In this document: one piece after another, positions 44,341 through 54,112 of the stretch
How positions within the stretch are numbered: the stretch's first letter is position 1
Layout of the letters: every line of letters begins with the position of its first letter
From: Diplonema papillatum
Lineage: Eukaryota; Euglenozoa; Diplonemea; Diplonemida; Diplonemidae
Direction: 5' to 3'
Assembly: GCA_030068145.1 (NCBI GenBank)
Contig: JAPJBO010000338.1
Location: 1-64,000, forward strand
DNA length: 64,000 nt
Notes under the pieces: model-generated
What the model was told of the DNA's origin: nothing
The model's database searches: none
Seen by the model: only the letters and a program-made list of their open reading frames with translations
Made by a program: the position numbers and the translations under genes

Positions 44341-45424
44341 CGTGAAAGGGGTGCACGTGCTCAACGACGCCTTTTCTTTTTTGGAACAACATACCACGCT
44401 GGACATGTCAGTACAAAAAAGAAAGCTGGCAGCGTTGGAACCTGCAATGTAAAGATACAAAACAGGTCCTTCGCACACACAGGCAGGGCTGGTGTTGCTG
44501 TCCGATAGCAAAGGGACCCCGAGGCCGAACTCCTTGAGGACTCGGACCGAGACGTGGGCGAGCATCACGGCGGCAGTGGCGAAGTGGAAAGAGGTGTCTG
44601 TGCTGCGTGGCATAGGACGCGTAATGACGTTCGGAGGGTGGGCCGGCTTGTGTGAGGGCGTTCCTCCCCTGCAGATGTTCAGGACGTGATAGCTGCAAGT
44701 TGATAAGGAGTATGCCCCGGAAGCGATGCCGTGGCAACAGAGATGGCGCAGATGGATGACACGTTGTACTGTGCGGTCGTGTATTGTGCGCAAGGACCCC
44801 GGTGAAGGCGGCCCGGCAGTTCCTCCAAAGATCGGTGCTGGGAGGCGCTCCGCGTGGCTGCGCTGGTCAGGTAGGATGCTAGCGGCACCGCGTTCCAGGC
44901 GCAGCATTTACAGGGCAGCATGTCAGATGACAGGGTGAGTAGCGACACCCCCCTAAGCCAGCACAGTATACCACGGGGCGGGATTTGGATTCGACGGAAA
45001 AGGACGCTTTTTCTCTCCCCCAGCCCCTGACACACAAAAGCAAGGGCTTTCAGCCCTCGGAGACCCTGCCTGACATGAGGGAAGGCCAACCGACAATTCA
45101 ATGTCGGTCCCGAGTGTCAGGTCAATCTGCACCTTCACAAGGTCAGAACCCCCTGCACGTAGCTCGTCTGACGAGTGCCCGGCGTGTGGGGGGAAGCGTA
45201 ACTTGCCTAACGGGCCGAAACGGGGGTCTCCGCGTGATGCCGACACTAAAGCACTCTCAACACCCTCCAGGGAAAGCAACCCGCCCTCTTCCAACACACC
45301 TCGACCCCTGCGACACAAAAGGAAAACAAGCGCGTGGCGTGCCTTCCGGCACAAAGCGGGCCCAGTAACGCCCCTACCCGATCTCACTTCGGGTGCCTCA
45401 TGCAAAAAAAAAAAAAGAAAATGC
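44341..45424. other. No secure gene
   Basis: Minus-strand frames at 44,338-44,907 and 44,953-45,663 lack recognisable domains. 44,395-44,480 is the dispersed 90-bp segment also seen at 37,160. No splice-supported gene. Confidence 0.4.
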
Positions 45425-45873
45425 CCAATTTTTGGCACAAAGAGCATAGCCGTCAGTGCACGTAACCATGACTCTTTTGGTCGCCGGTTCGAGTCCCGCT
45501 TTGGGTGTTTTTTTTCTCGTCGTTTCCACCATGCGGAGGCACATTTTGGGATTTTCCGCCAATTCTTTGAGGAATCGCGTAGTTCTGTCACGGGACCGTA
45601 TCGGCACCCCCGTAGAATTCTGTGGCGAGTCAAATCTGACTTGTTCCTGCATGCCGAGAACAAAAAAGTCGATTTTCAGACCCCATTTTTTTTGAGACCC
45701 GGCCTTCATTTATCCGACCAGATATTCGGAAAGCCGTGTCCTCGGCGGATTCTATCGTGTCCTCAAAATCTTGAAACCGACAATTTTCGCACCTACAGAT
45801 GGCAGAAATCGGCAGAAAGTCAAAGAAAGTCGTTTTTTATGACACTTTTTCGTGGAATGAGTGATATCTTGAC
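45425..45873 (+). mobile_element. tRNA-headed SINE-like element, copy d
   Basis: The head (45,438-45,508) has the B box GGTTCGAGTCC and a weaker A box, followed by eight T. The body includes a CCTCAAAATCTTGAAACCGAC segment shared in reverse with copy b. The tail GACACTTTTTCGTGGAATGA lies at 45,841-45,860. Confidence 0.65.
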
Positions 45874-46508
45874 TGCATACAGAGGTGTTGGGGGGGGTGT
45901 GTTCTGGTTTGCACTGTCGTTTCGGGGACTAAGGTGGAGCTGACACACCTCCGCAAATCCGGCTTCTGTGAAATGGGCGCTCTTCGGCATAACACGAGTG
46001 GATAATCCTGCTTCTTTGCCCTGAGAGGCCCCCAAACAGTTGTAGCTTGTATCCACACAGCCAGTGCTCCCGCTCATGCAATAACAAACAACCGGCCTTT
46101 TATGACAACAACAATTGTATTCAAAAAACATCCAGCAGAAACCCTCAAGACCTTTGTCAGGGAGGATGTGTGAATTGGCTCAGGTCTTCCTCAAGAAGAG
46201 AGCGGAAGGTTTTTTTTTTGTTCTCGGAGCAGGTGAGCGGGTCGTCAGCAGTATGTGCTGTTACGGGAACGCGGAAGTTTTTTCACACTGCTCGGTCGGC
46301 AACGTTCGCAGCCATCCCATTCGGATAACACTTTGTCATGGTGCAGTACTTCAGGATAAGAGCGACGGGCTTAATTCTCCTACAAGCTTAAAAGGCAAAT
46401 TGCAAATGAGAATACTGGCTGACAGCTCTCACAAACAAGCCTTGTCTGGGTGGAGCGTCATAGGCAAGACACACAAAGCGGCTGAGCAATTCTTCGTCTG
46501 ATGGCCTA
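45874..46508. other. Downstream flank of the TraB gene, no gene seen
   Basis: Likely contains the 3' UTR of the minus-strand TraB gene. No other coding signal. Confidence 0.4.
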
Positions 46509-47927
46509 CTAGCCCGATGAGCCGCTGCTTAGCAACGCTACCAGAGCTGACACGTGGCTTGCGCCAACAACAACAACAAGGGCTGAAGAACCTGGGACAT
46601 TGCAGACCAGACGCAAAATGAGCCGACTCATGTTTTCATTCCTTTGTGATAGACAAAGCGAATGGAGTGTATCAATGCAGTATACCGGTGTGTCCGCAGC
46701 TGTGCACCAGTTGTAAGCAGCTATCATCTCGCTTCCAGGTAGCAAACCCGTTGCTAAAAAAGCCCGTTGTGAAACAAGATTGAGCTTCATGCCGAAAGCT
46801 CTCAGGCGGGCAACAACCTCTTGGCGACTAGATTCGCTTGCCACAATAAAAGCGCTGCACTCAGCTTTACTGGTAGGCGCATCGAAGGTGGTCGCTTGAT
46901 TGGACATGCAGTAGCCGGCATCTCTTTCTGAAAGAGATGCATAGTTTGGTTTTATTGTTTTACTTGTTTGTTGTCGACAAGAACAAACCTCGCTGTCAAA
47001 GGTTGCACGCATCTCGAGGTTAGAATGCCTATTTCGAGCCAATCTACTTTCGAAATCATGCTCATCGCATCGTTGTCCGCTCAAGCGCTTGCGCTTCAAT
47101 TCTGTTTGTACCTCTGTTGGTCTGCGCTTGCTGGTCGTAGATGTCAAGTTGGATGGATCAGGTACCTTCAGGTGTTTGTGTGCAGGCATCTCGACTGCGG
47201 TGCTACTCGGACAACTCGTGGAGCTTCCTATGCTAATCTCAAGTTCAGGAGGTTTCCCATGAGCAACACATCCCTGCTTCCACTCGTCACTGATCTGATG
47301 CACTTTATTACTTGCTGCTTTCAGCTGTGAAACCAGACTTTGTTCTTCATTCCTTATCGCAGTTGATGGGTTCGCTACTTCACGCGCCCCATCCATCAGT
47401 GAAAGATTTGCAGTACTCTGTTGGTGCGGAATCCCGGAAACAGGTTCGCATTTAGTCTTTTCGTCGGAGAAACTTTCACAAAGCACACTGCGGCAGGCAG
47501 CCTGCGCCTTTACGTTCGCACCGCATTGCACGTTGATAACCTTGCGTTCGAAACAGGACTTTGAGGCATGGCTGTCACATGACTGAGCTAGACTCTCGCG
47601 AACAGCGCCAACTGTTTGCAACAAGCTTATGTCTGGAACCTCCAGGCAGACAGCACTGGGGCGTACAGCAACCAACACTTCCTCCACCGACGTCACGCAA
47701 GAAAGACAAAGGTGATGCGTCCCTACGACATGAATACGGACACCAGAGACTGTTACTTCGGCTCTTTCTGTGCACAAAGGACGAGATGTACCCATAAGAC
47801 AGGTAAGACCTTTGAGCCCTGGATGATGGGTGAGACTTTGCATGTTATTCATGACAAGCATAGACGAGCACAATAAGGAGACAGCTGCCACAACTGCAAC
47901 TTCAAATTCGTCTCTGAAGTAATGCAT
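46509..47927 (-). CDS. TraB-domain protein (TraB/PrgY/GumN fold) with a long insert
   Basis: A single 472-residue frame. The ATG is immediately preceded by an in-frame TGA, which supports this start or a splice site nearby. Family motifs are present in order: VRIHVVGTHHLCLSCVTSVE then PSAVCLEVPD (about residues 63-98), matching GxxHxxxxS...V.vEL; GSEMIAAYNWC...VYCIDT (about 400-425), matching GxE...A...DR; and ALVVVVGASHVSALVALL near the C-terminus, matching the final GxGHxxG strand. About 230 residues of Ser/Cys/Lys-rich sequence are inserted between the first and second motifs. A hydrophobic stretch at 9-26 could be a weak membrane anchor. TraB proteins are metalloprotease-like, and in eukaryotes several act at mitochondria or on Wnt. 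The exact role here is unknown. Confidence 0.8.
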   Translation of the reverse strand: MHYFRDEFEVAVVAAVSLLCSSMLVMNNMQSLTHHPGLKGLTCLMGTSRPLCTERAEVTVSGVRIHVVGTHHLCLSCVTSVEEVLVAVRPSAVCLEVPDISLLQTVGAVRESLAQSCDSHASKSCFERKVINVQCGANVKAQAACRSVLCESFSDEKTKCEPVSGIPHQQSTANLSLMDGAREVANPSTAIRNEEQSLVSQLKAASNKVHQISDEWKQGCVAHGKPPELEISIGSSTSCPSSTAVEMPAHKHLKVPDPSNLTSTTSKRRPTEVQTELKRKRLSGQRCDEHDFESRLARNRHSNLEMRATFDSEVCSCRQQTSKTIKPNYASLSERDAGYCMSNQATTFDAPTSKAECSAFIVASESSRQEVVARLRAFGMKLNLVSQRAFLATGLLPGSEMIAAYNWCTAADTPVYCIDTLHSLCLSQRNENMSRLILRLVCNVPGSSALVVVVGASHVSALVALLSSGSSG

Positions 47928-47934
47928 TCAGTAC

Positions 47935-48076
47935 GCCCCGGACTCCCACTCCGGATTGCGGGAGTGGTTTTGCGGTCGTTTGTGCGGTCGGCCTCACTCC
48001 CTCAGTGCGGGAGTGGGACTCCCTCAGTGCGGGAGTTCCACTCCCGCACTTTTTCACTCCCGCATTGACTTAGTAT
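47935..48076. promoter_or_regulatory. Shared intergenic region with four TGCGGGAGT motifs
   Basis: Between divergent genes, TGCGGGAGT or its complement ACTCCCGCA occurs at about 47,957, 48,004, 48,025, 48,043 and 48,057, in both orientations, with ACTCCCTCAGTGCGGGAGT forming an inverted pair. CCCGC cores resemble E2F-type sites. This is a candidate bidirectional promoter, by position only. Confidence 0.4.
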
Positions 48077-48547
48077 ATGGCTGCTGAAGTCCGTGGTGTA
48101 CTATGGATATATCCACAGATGATGATCAATACGGTAACGTGGCAAGAGGCGGAAAAGAAAGGCATTCTTTGTTTGTTGAGTTGCTCTACTGCAGAAACTG
48201 CCGAATCAGGTAACGAAAAGACGTTTGTCATCGTGCAACTATCAGAGTTCTCCCGGATGCTGCAGTTTTTAATAATCAGACAGGAAAGACAAGCTTGCGT
48301 CTTGCAACAAGCTACGTGTGACACGCAGAAAACACTTTTGATGCATCCCTCGAAGGTGAGCGCTGATAAATGAAGGTCCAAATAAGACGTTGCGTCTTCG
48401 TTTCATTGTCATCGGCCGACAGCTGAATGCAGGTTTAAGGGCTTGTTGGAAGCCACAATCTGTCTTCACCCCACAGCCAGTTGCAGGCTACACCCTGTTG
48501 AAATACGCGACAAATGGCGGAAAGCGTTCGCCGCAAATCGCGTGCAG
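48077..48547 (+). CDS. Partial spliced gene with Myb/telobox-like C-terminal helix
   Basis: The best-supported exon is 48,477-48,547, with acceptor TGTCTTCACCCCACAG and donor GCAG/GTAAGC. In the frame continuing from 48,329-48,355 (intron 48,356-48,476, donor GTGAGC) it reads NTFDASLE...LHPVEIRDKWRKAF. That resembles the third helix of telobox Myb domains (VDLKDKWRN), which bind telomere-type repeats. Upstream exons are not resolved; the first Met at 48,077 and donors GTAACG at 48,133 and 48,211 are candidates. The gene is divergent from the TraB gene. The Myb call rests on about 30 residues. Confidence 0.4.
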
Positions 48548-49110
48548 GTAAGCGTCGCTGGGCGCATCGAAGGCTCAGAGAAATGTGATGTGGCGAAAAC
48601 CATTGTTCACGGAGGTGAACTCAGTCAGCAGCAGTCCTAGCCAACATATAACCGCGATTGTCTGCGAAAGGAAGCTACTTTCACTTTTCGTCGACAAACT
48701 GCATGAATCTTCCCTTGCGCTGGAAACCTTTGACTTCGGGCAGCAAGCTGTTTACAACCTGTCGGAGTGAAAGTGGACGAAAATGAGAGATTTGGTTGCC
48801 ACCCCAGAGTATTAGGTATGAGTCAAAAAAGAACAGTTGAGAGAGGTCTTCGCTTGGATTTGCATACTAGGATGACTCTAACAGGTGGTGCAAATCGGAT
48901 GTATCGATGACTAATGCATACCTCTCGTATACCGCGTACAACAACGCACAAAGCCAACAGCCCAAATTCGCGTCGGATATGCCCCTCGCTACAGCTGCAT
49001 GTTAAGAAAAGAAGACTTTAGTTCGCGCTGGACCAGAAAATGGTCCAAGATTTGAACAGAATTAGCGGTTAGCAAATTGGAAATGCAAATAATAGCTGAT
49101 GTTAATGTTT
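48548..49110. other. No gene resolved
   Basis: May contain further exons of the Myb-like gene (frame at 48,585-48,770), but no splice pair is convincing. Confidence 0.3.
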
Positions 49111-49740
49111 CGAGACTGGAGGTCCTATGAACATGCAATGTGAATAGCCTCTATTCGAGCCAACCCGGCTTTTCTTCATGAATAAGGTGTATTGTTTTTG
49201 GAAAGCGCTGAGCTAACTTTTTTTTCTTTCTTCCCAAAAGGTACGCGGGGGGCAGAGTGAACTCAGGCCGTTAGGCCCAGGTTCGAACCCTGCCCATGAC
49301 ATTTTTCCGGGCGAAGATTGTTTTCGAGGTTTGTTGCGGGGTCTAATGTGCCCGCAATTTGCGTTTTTTTGCGGAGTTTCTCAGTACAGTATCTCGCAGT
49401 ATTTGGGTAACCCCGGGTGCAGTCTGGGAACCGGCCCCCCCCCGGGTACTGGCACCGAAACTGCCATCACAGGCCGAACTTAGCATCACTGGAACTTCGC
49501 TTCACTTTTAGCATGGCCCGAACCAGAACTTAGCATCACCCGAACGTTGCTTCGCCCGAACTTTGCATCGTCCAAACTTTGCTTCCAACTCAGCTTCGTG
49601 CGAACTTTGCTTCGCCCGAACTTAGCTTCGCCGAACGTAGCTTCGCCCGAACTTTGCTTCACCAGAACTTAGCTTCGCCCGAACTTAGCTTCATCAGAAC
49701 TTAGCTTCGCCCAAACTTTGCTGCGCCCTGATTTGCACGG
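49111..49740 (+). mobile_element. Element T, copy 3 (3'-truncated)
   Basis: Starts CGAGACTGGAGGTCC, has the tRNA-like head at 49,242-49,300 (B box GGTTCGAACCC) and the same unique part as copy 1 (GCGGAGTTTCTCAGTA), then a short, irregular 16-bp array to 49,740. The GTACGTGCGC end is missing. Confidence 0.75.
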
Positions 49741-49880
49741 AGATTTCAAGCACGTTCTTGCAATCCCGCGCCCTGATTTGGACGGAGGGCAGCGAACACT
49801 CTCTTCATGATCTAGCTAATATGCGCCGCGGTCAGCTACGGACGTAAATGTATCCTCGGAAACGAAAAGCCATCCAAAAA

Positions 49881-50010
49881 GTACGTGCGCTCGGCCAAAG
49901 GCCGGCGCGGGGCGAGACTGGAGGCAGCAGTTAAAGTTCGGGAAACAGTAAAGATCGGGCGAAGCTAAGTTCGGGAGAAGCAAAGTTCGGACGAAGCAAA
50001 GTTCGGGTTC
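49881..50010 (-). mobile_element. Element T, copy 4 (end fragment)
   Basis: GTACGTGCGCTCGG directly after five A, then GCGAGACTGGAGGCAGCAG and six array units. Orientation is opposite to copy 3. Confidence 0.75.
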
Positions 50011-50180
50011 TCCAACTTTGGCATGAAGGGAGCAGCTTTTAAATGCTGTTGCGAACGACGTCTTGGTCATTCCCGACTCTAACGCCCTTCCCAGCTCCAG
50101 GCCCCAGTTTCCTCGCCGCGAAAACGCACCGGTGTTGTGTGTGGCTACCATCTGCCATGATCTCTTCGTCCTGAAGGGGT

Positions 50181-50662
50181 TTGTCGAAAAGAAAGGAAAA
50201 AAGAGCCGTGAACTACCCTCTCAGTAAGAAAACCTTCCTGAGGCCCCCGCCAGCGCCTTGCGCAGATTGGCAGATTCAGGACTTGTCTGCCGCGATGGCT
50301 TCCAAGATCGCTGCATGGATTCGCGCGGCGGAAAGCCTAAAAACACAGGCAGGCGCGTTGCTGCGTACGTGCGCAAAGCTCACGCCCAGACGTTTGATCG
50401 CTTCTACGACCCAGCTAGTGTGGTCACTACGGATGGAATAAACGGAGCATCTTACAACCACTTCGGCAACCAACGACTTCGCAGAAGGATGCACGGGACA
50501 CTATCATCTCTGAGCAGCCGTCTGCGGCTTAGCAAATCCTATCGGATTGCATCGCTTACTCAGCCTGCACACAACTCTGATAGCGCTCGGAAGCTTTTCG
50601 ACGACACCTTCCCGACTGACGAAGACCTTGATGAGGCAGGAGTTTCCAAGACTCCCTTCTGA
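50181..50662 (+). CDS. Unrecognised frame(s), possible exon
   Basis: The overlapping frames 50,181-50,441 and 50,258-50,662 are GC-balanced and end normally. The second has an acidic C-terminus (DDTFPTDEDLDEAG). A CCTTGCGCAG acceptor-like site precedes at 50,266. No domain is recognised, so coding status is uncertain. Confidence 0.25.
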
Positions 50663-53193
50663 CCGATCAGTGCCCCAAGAGCGCTATATGGCACAAACCA
50701 TGTCTCTGGTTGAGCCAAGCCACGGAAGCTGCTTCGTCCGGCCTCCGTCGCGCCAGCAGACGAGCTTCAGCTCCCACATCAGGCGTCCGAGTTGAAGATC
50801 GCCGGGGAATTATGGTTGCAGCCGTCCAAGCGCACCGCTTTCCATTTCGCCCCCGGCAAAGAGAGCATGCCTGGAGCAACGGTGCACAGACGACCACTTG
50901 CTATCTTGTGTGACCCTGGTGACCAAAAATACGCGTCTGCTCCCATGCCCCCTCCAAGAAGGCTTATGTCTTTTCACATGACAGACGGTGGTGTTTTGAC
51001 AAACGGTGGCACCAAACGGGCACGTTTTTTTGTGCTCGAGCACAGCTTTTAAGCCCTGCGGAGACCATACAGGGGTTTATTTCATGTTTTTGCCGGGGTT
51101 TGCCCTGGGGTATGTAGTCATGGGCTCGTGTACGCGCGTTTTTCGCCTTAGAAAAAAAATACCCCAATGGGACACTTTTTTGCCTTAGTTTGACCCCCCC
51201 CCCCCCCGTATTTTTTTATTATTTGGCGTAGAGGTGTTCGTGGGGAGTACTTGGGAAATACTTGGAAGTTGATGGGAAATTAAGTATCTTACTGTGGATC
51301 AACGGGATCGAAATATTGACAATGTATGGTGGCTGGTGTTGTGGTTTTACTAACTTGCGGTGTTCCGTCTTGCAGAGTGCATCGTCACCTTGTTTGTGTA
51401 GTTTCGTTACAACAAGCGAGGGCATACGCATAAAAAACGATGAACGACAGCATGAAGTAGACGGTCCATCTAACGTAAAACGCAGTCAGCGTGTCGCTCG
51501 GCGGTTTCTTGGGTCGTGGTGACAATTTTTTGCTGAAGTGCATAAACATTGTTATCTTTCTTACCTTCCACTGATTTAATGATCAGTGAACTGTCTTGTC
51601 TTTTACTCCCCTTTCCTTCTCCTGGGTGGTTTCAGGACTTGGGAACTTCGTTTCGGTGTTGTGATTCTTTTTTCCGCCAGTCCAGGTAAAAGCCAGGTTC
51701 CTAACTTTTATGAAACTGGAAAAGGTGTCCGAGTGTCCGATGAAACCTCTTGTCAATACCACCCAACGACTGTAACACGCACAATGCCGGACGCTCGATG
51801 TCTGTCAAGAGCATGCATGGCACAGCCAAGTTTCAAAGGTGAGATGAGAGGCATCGGCTCACTCTGTCAAACCTTACCACTAACGCAAGAGCTGGAGTAA
51901 CATTGTGATTTGGCCCCTGCTGGGTCACGACAGGTGAGTGGTAAACCTCGGTCAGGTACGTTCGGTGACCAAAGGGTTTATTCGCACCCCCACCGCCACC
52001 CACTCTCTACCTAACTTCCTTATGACTGCTGCCCCTTGGCGTCAACATGACGGGTGCACCTGGTTTTGCCGGGGCACGTTACTCTAAACTCCGCTACCCA
52101 GCATCTTCAGTCACTTCAGTTGGCCAAACGGTGGGGTGGAGTCTTCCGTTGTGCGCCAAATCGGAAAACCAACCTACACCCCTGGGCAAAATAGGGGCTA
52201 AAAAACACGTATGTATCGTCCAATCCAAGACGAAAATGCCGCTTCCCGCAAACCCGGTAAACCCGACCACCGCCAACGCCATACCGTCTGCTTCCTGTCT
52301 AAGTCGCAAACCCGCTCAAGCTTTGATCTCTAACTGCATCATGTACGGAGAAAACACCATGCTCGTTCGATCGTTAGTTTCGTTTTCGGGTTGACAAGCG
52401 CATACTGTCAAAGTCACTCCAAATAGCGTCATGCGCCGCAGGAACGGATGGAGTCCACGCCTGGTTCGCCAGCGCATTTGTTGAAAAAGGAGGTAGCAGG
52501 TCAAGCGACCGATGGGCTTGGGGGGGCGAGCCACACAGATCGGACACAGCCGCATGTAGGTGCAACACCCCGGCGACAACTTTTCCTTGATGGAGTTTTG
52601 GGCCCTGCACCAGACTAATAGCTTCATTTTGCCTCAGTTTTCCAAATTCCGTCTCAATAGCCAATTTGCTTTTCCCGCTCTAAAATCGAGAAGCCTTTGT
52701 TTGAGCCACCCGAACCTTCCAAAAGGGGGCACCGCCCCCGGCAAACGGTACGGTACGTTCAGGTGGAGAAAGATTTTGCACTTCTCAGTCCGTTTGCCGC
52801 GTTAAACATACGACCAACGTACTGGTGGCACTGTTTGCCATCTGTGTGACCCTCGCCCCGCTCCATCTGGTGCACACTCTTGAAGTCAACAGCCCATTTC
52901 AAATTCATCCACCACTCACTCAGATACTGTGTGCTGGTAAATCATTGGCACGAGTAGATGCAGACCGGAGATCACACGAACAAGGCACTCTCCGGGCTGC
53001 TTCTGAGCCTCGACTCTCAGCACCCGCGGCAGCCCAAACTTCTGCCAGCCAGCCCACCATGCCCAGCATTGCCCAGCCCCTGACCGCCAGCCAGCTTCCT
53101 GGCACAGCTGGCCTAACCCACGCCTCCCACGACTTTTTTCATCGAAGGTCGTTTTTTGCACTTTTTTCTTTTTTTTTTTTGAGCCGCCCGGAT
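50663..53193. other. No gene recognised
   Basis: Mixed intergenic sequence with a C run at 51,198 and several short frames without domain support. 51,586-51,900 and 52,047-52,394 were examined and not recognised. Confidence 0.4.
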
Positions 53194-53225
53194 TTCCAAA
53201 TTCCGTCAGCTGACGGAATTTGGAA
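53194..53225. repeat. Perfect 32-bp palindrome
   Basis: Sixteen-base arms with no loop, centred on CAG/CTG at 53,209/53,210, directly after a T-rich run. Confidence 0.9.
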
Positions 53226-53340
53226 TGGGAAGCTAATGCCCTGCCCTGTACGAGCCCCTTGCAACACCAGCCATACTCCGTCTGTAAGGGGTTAAAAAAC
53301 AAGGGCCGGGCTCGCCTCAGCTTCACTTAACGTGACTGAT

Positions 53341-53416
53341 GATGGTAAGGCCAATGGTTGTGCGAGTTGGGCACACTCGCAGTGTGAGTGAGCCCAGACA
53401 CATTGGCCGTACCATC
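53341..53416. repeat. 76-bp stem-loop
   Basis: GATGGTAAGGCCAATG pairs with CATTGGCCGTACCATC (15 of 16), with a second small stem in the loop (GTGCGAGT/ACACTCGC). Could be a tiny MITE. Confidence 0.6.
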
Positions 53417-53725
53417 AATCGCGAAGAAACGGGCAGAATTGCTCCTGCTAAAGCGCATCACCGACAGAGGCCTGATGATGTCGCGATGGGACGAGGCTAG
53501 GGTTCGAAAAGCGAGCGAGAGGGAAGAGAGACTGGTTGCTTTGTTGACAAGTCATGCCCCTCTGTTCATGATAGAAAAGGAAAGCCAGGGGTATTTCCAA
53601 CAGGCCCAACTTCTGTTCAGCAAAAACAGAATTTCGAGGGGTGGCCAACAACACAGCTACCAAGTGTATGCAGCACTGCTGATTTTTGTTGCATTCATTA
53701 AATCAGCAGGAATATAAGCTTTCGC

Positions 53726-53977
53726 TTGGGTACGGAAAGAATTTTGTGGACCGCAGTTTTGACAGCTGACAGCCAACGATGCAACAGGTGGAACTGGACG
53801 CAGTATCAGTCTGTCAATGAGAGTGAGTATTGGCGCAAGTCGTTTTTGATCCAGAGCAAGTCAGCGACCTTCGCCGATGCAACGGCGGCCGGCTGCGGCG
53901 CCTGTCTGAGTGTAAGTAACTTCGCTCTTTCTTACAAAAGGGAGTTACCTCATTGCATACCCGTTTTGAGGCAGTGA
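53726..53977 (+). mobile_element. RNase H-like retroelement fossil fragment
   Basis: Reads SATFADATAAGCGACLS, the first acidic motif pattern of retroelement RNase H (xDAS..GxGA). Only this motif is seen; it is a broken scrap, perhaps of the same family as 37.4-40.3 kb. The frame just upstream (53,388-53,717) is not recognised. Confidence 0.35.
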
Positions 53978-54112
53978 CGACTCACAGGATCTTGTCAACC
54001 CTGTAGAAGTCTTCTGGGTGAGTGCATCGAACTCCTCATTGACCTAGCATGGCAAATATGTGACCGGAATCCTACTTTTGATTGCACAAATCAGTGGGCA
54101 AAAAGCAGGGCC

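Noticed and set aside
44338-45663. Two minus-strand frames of 190-236 residues
   Set aside because: Part is the dispersed 90-bp segment and part is SINE copy d in reverse. No domain or splice support.
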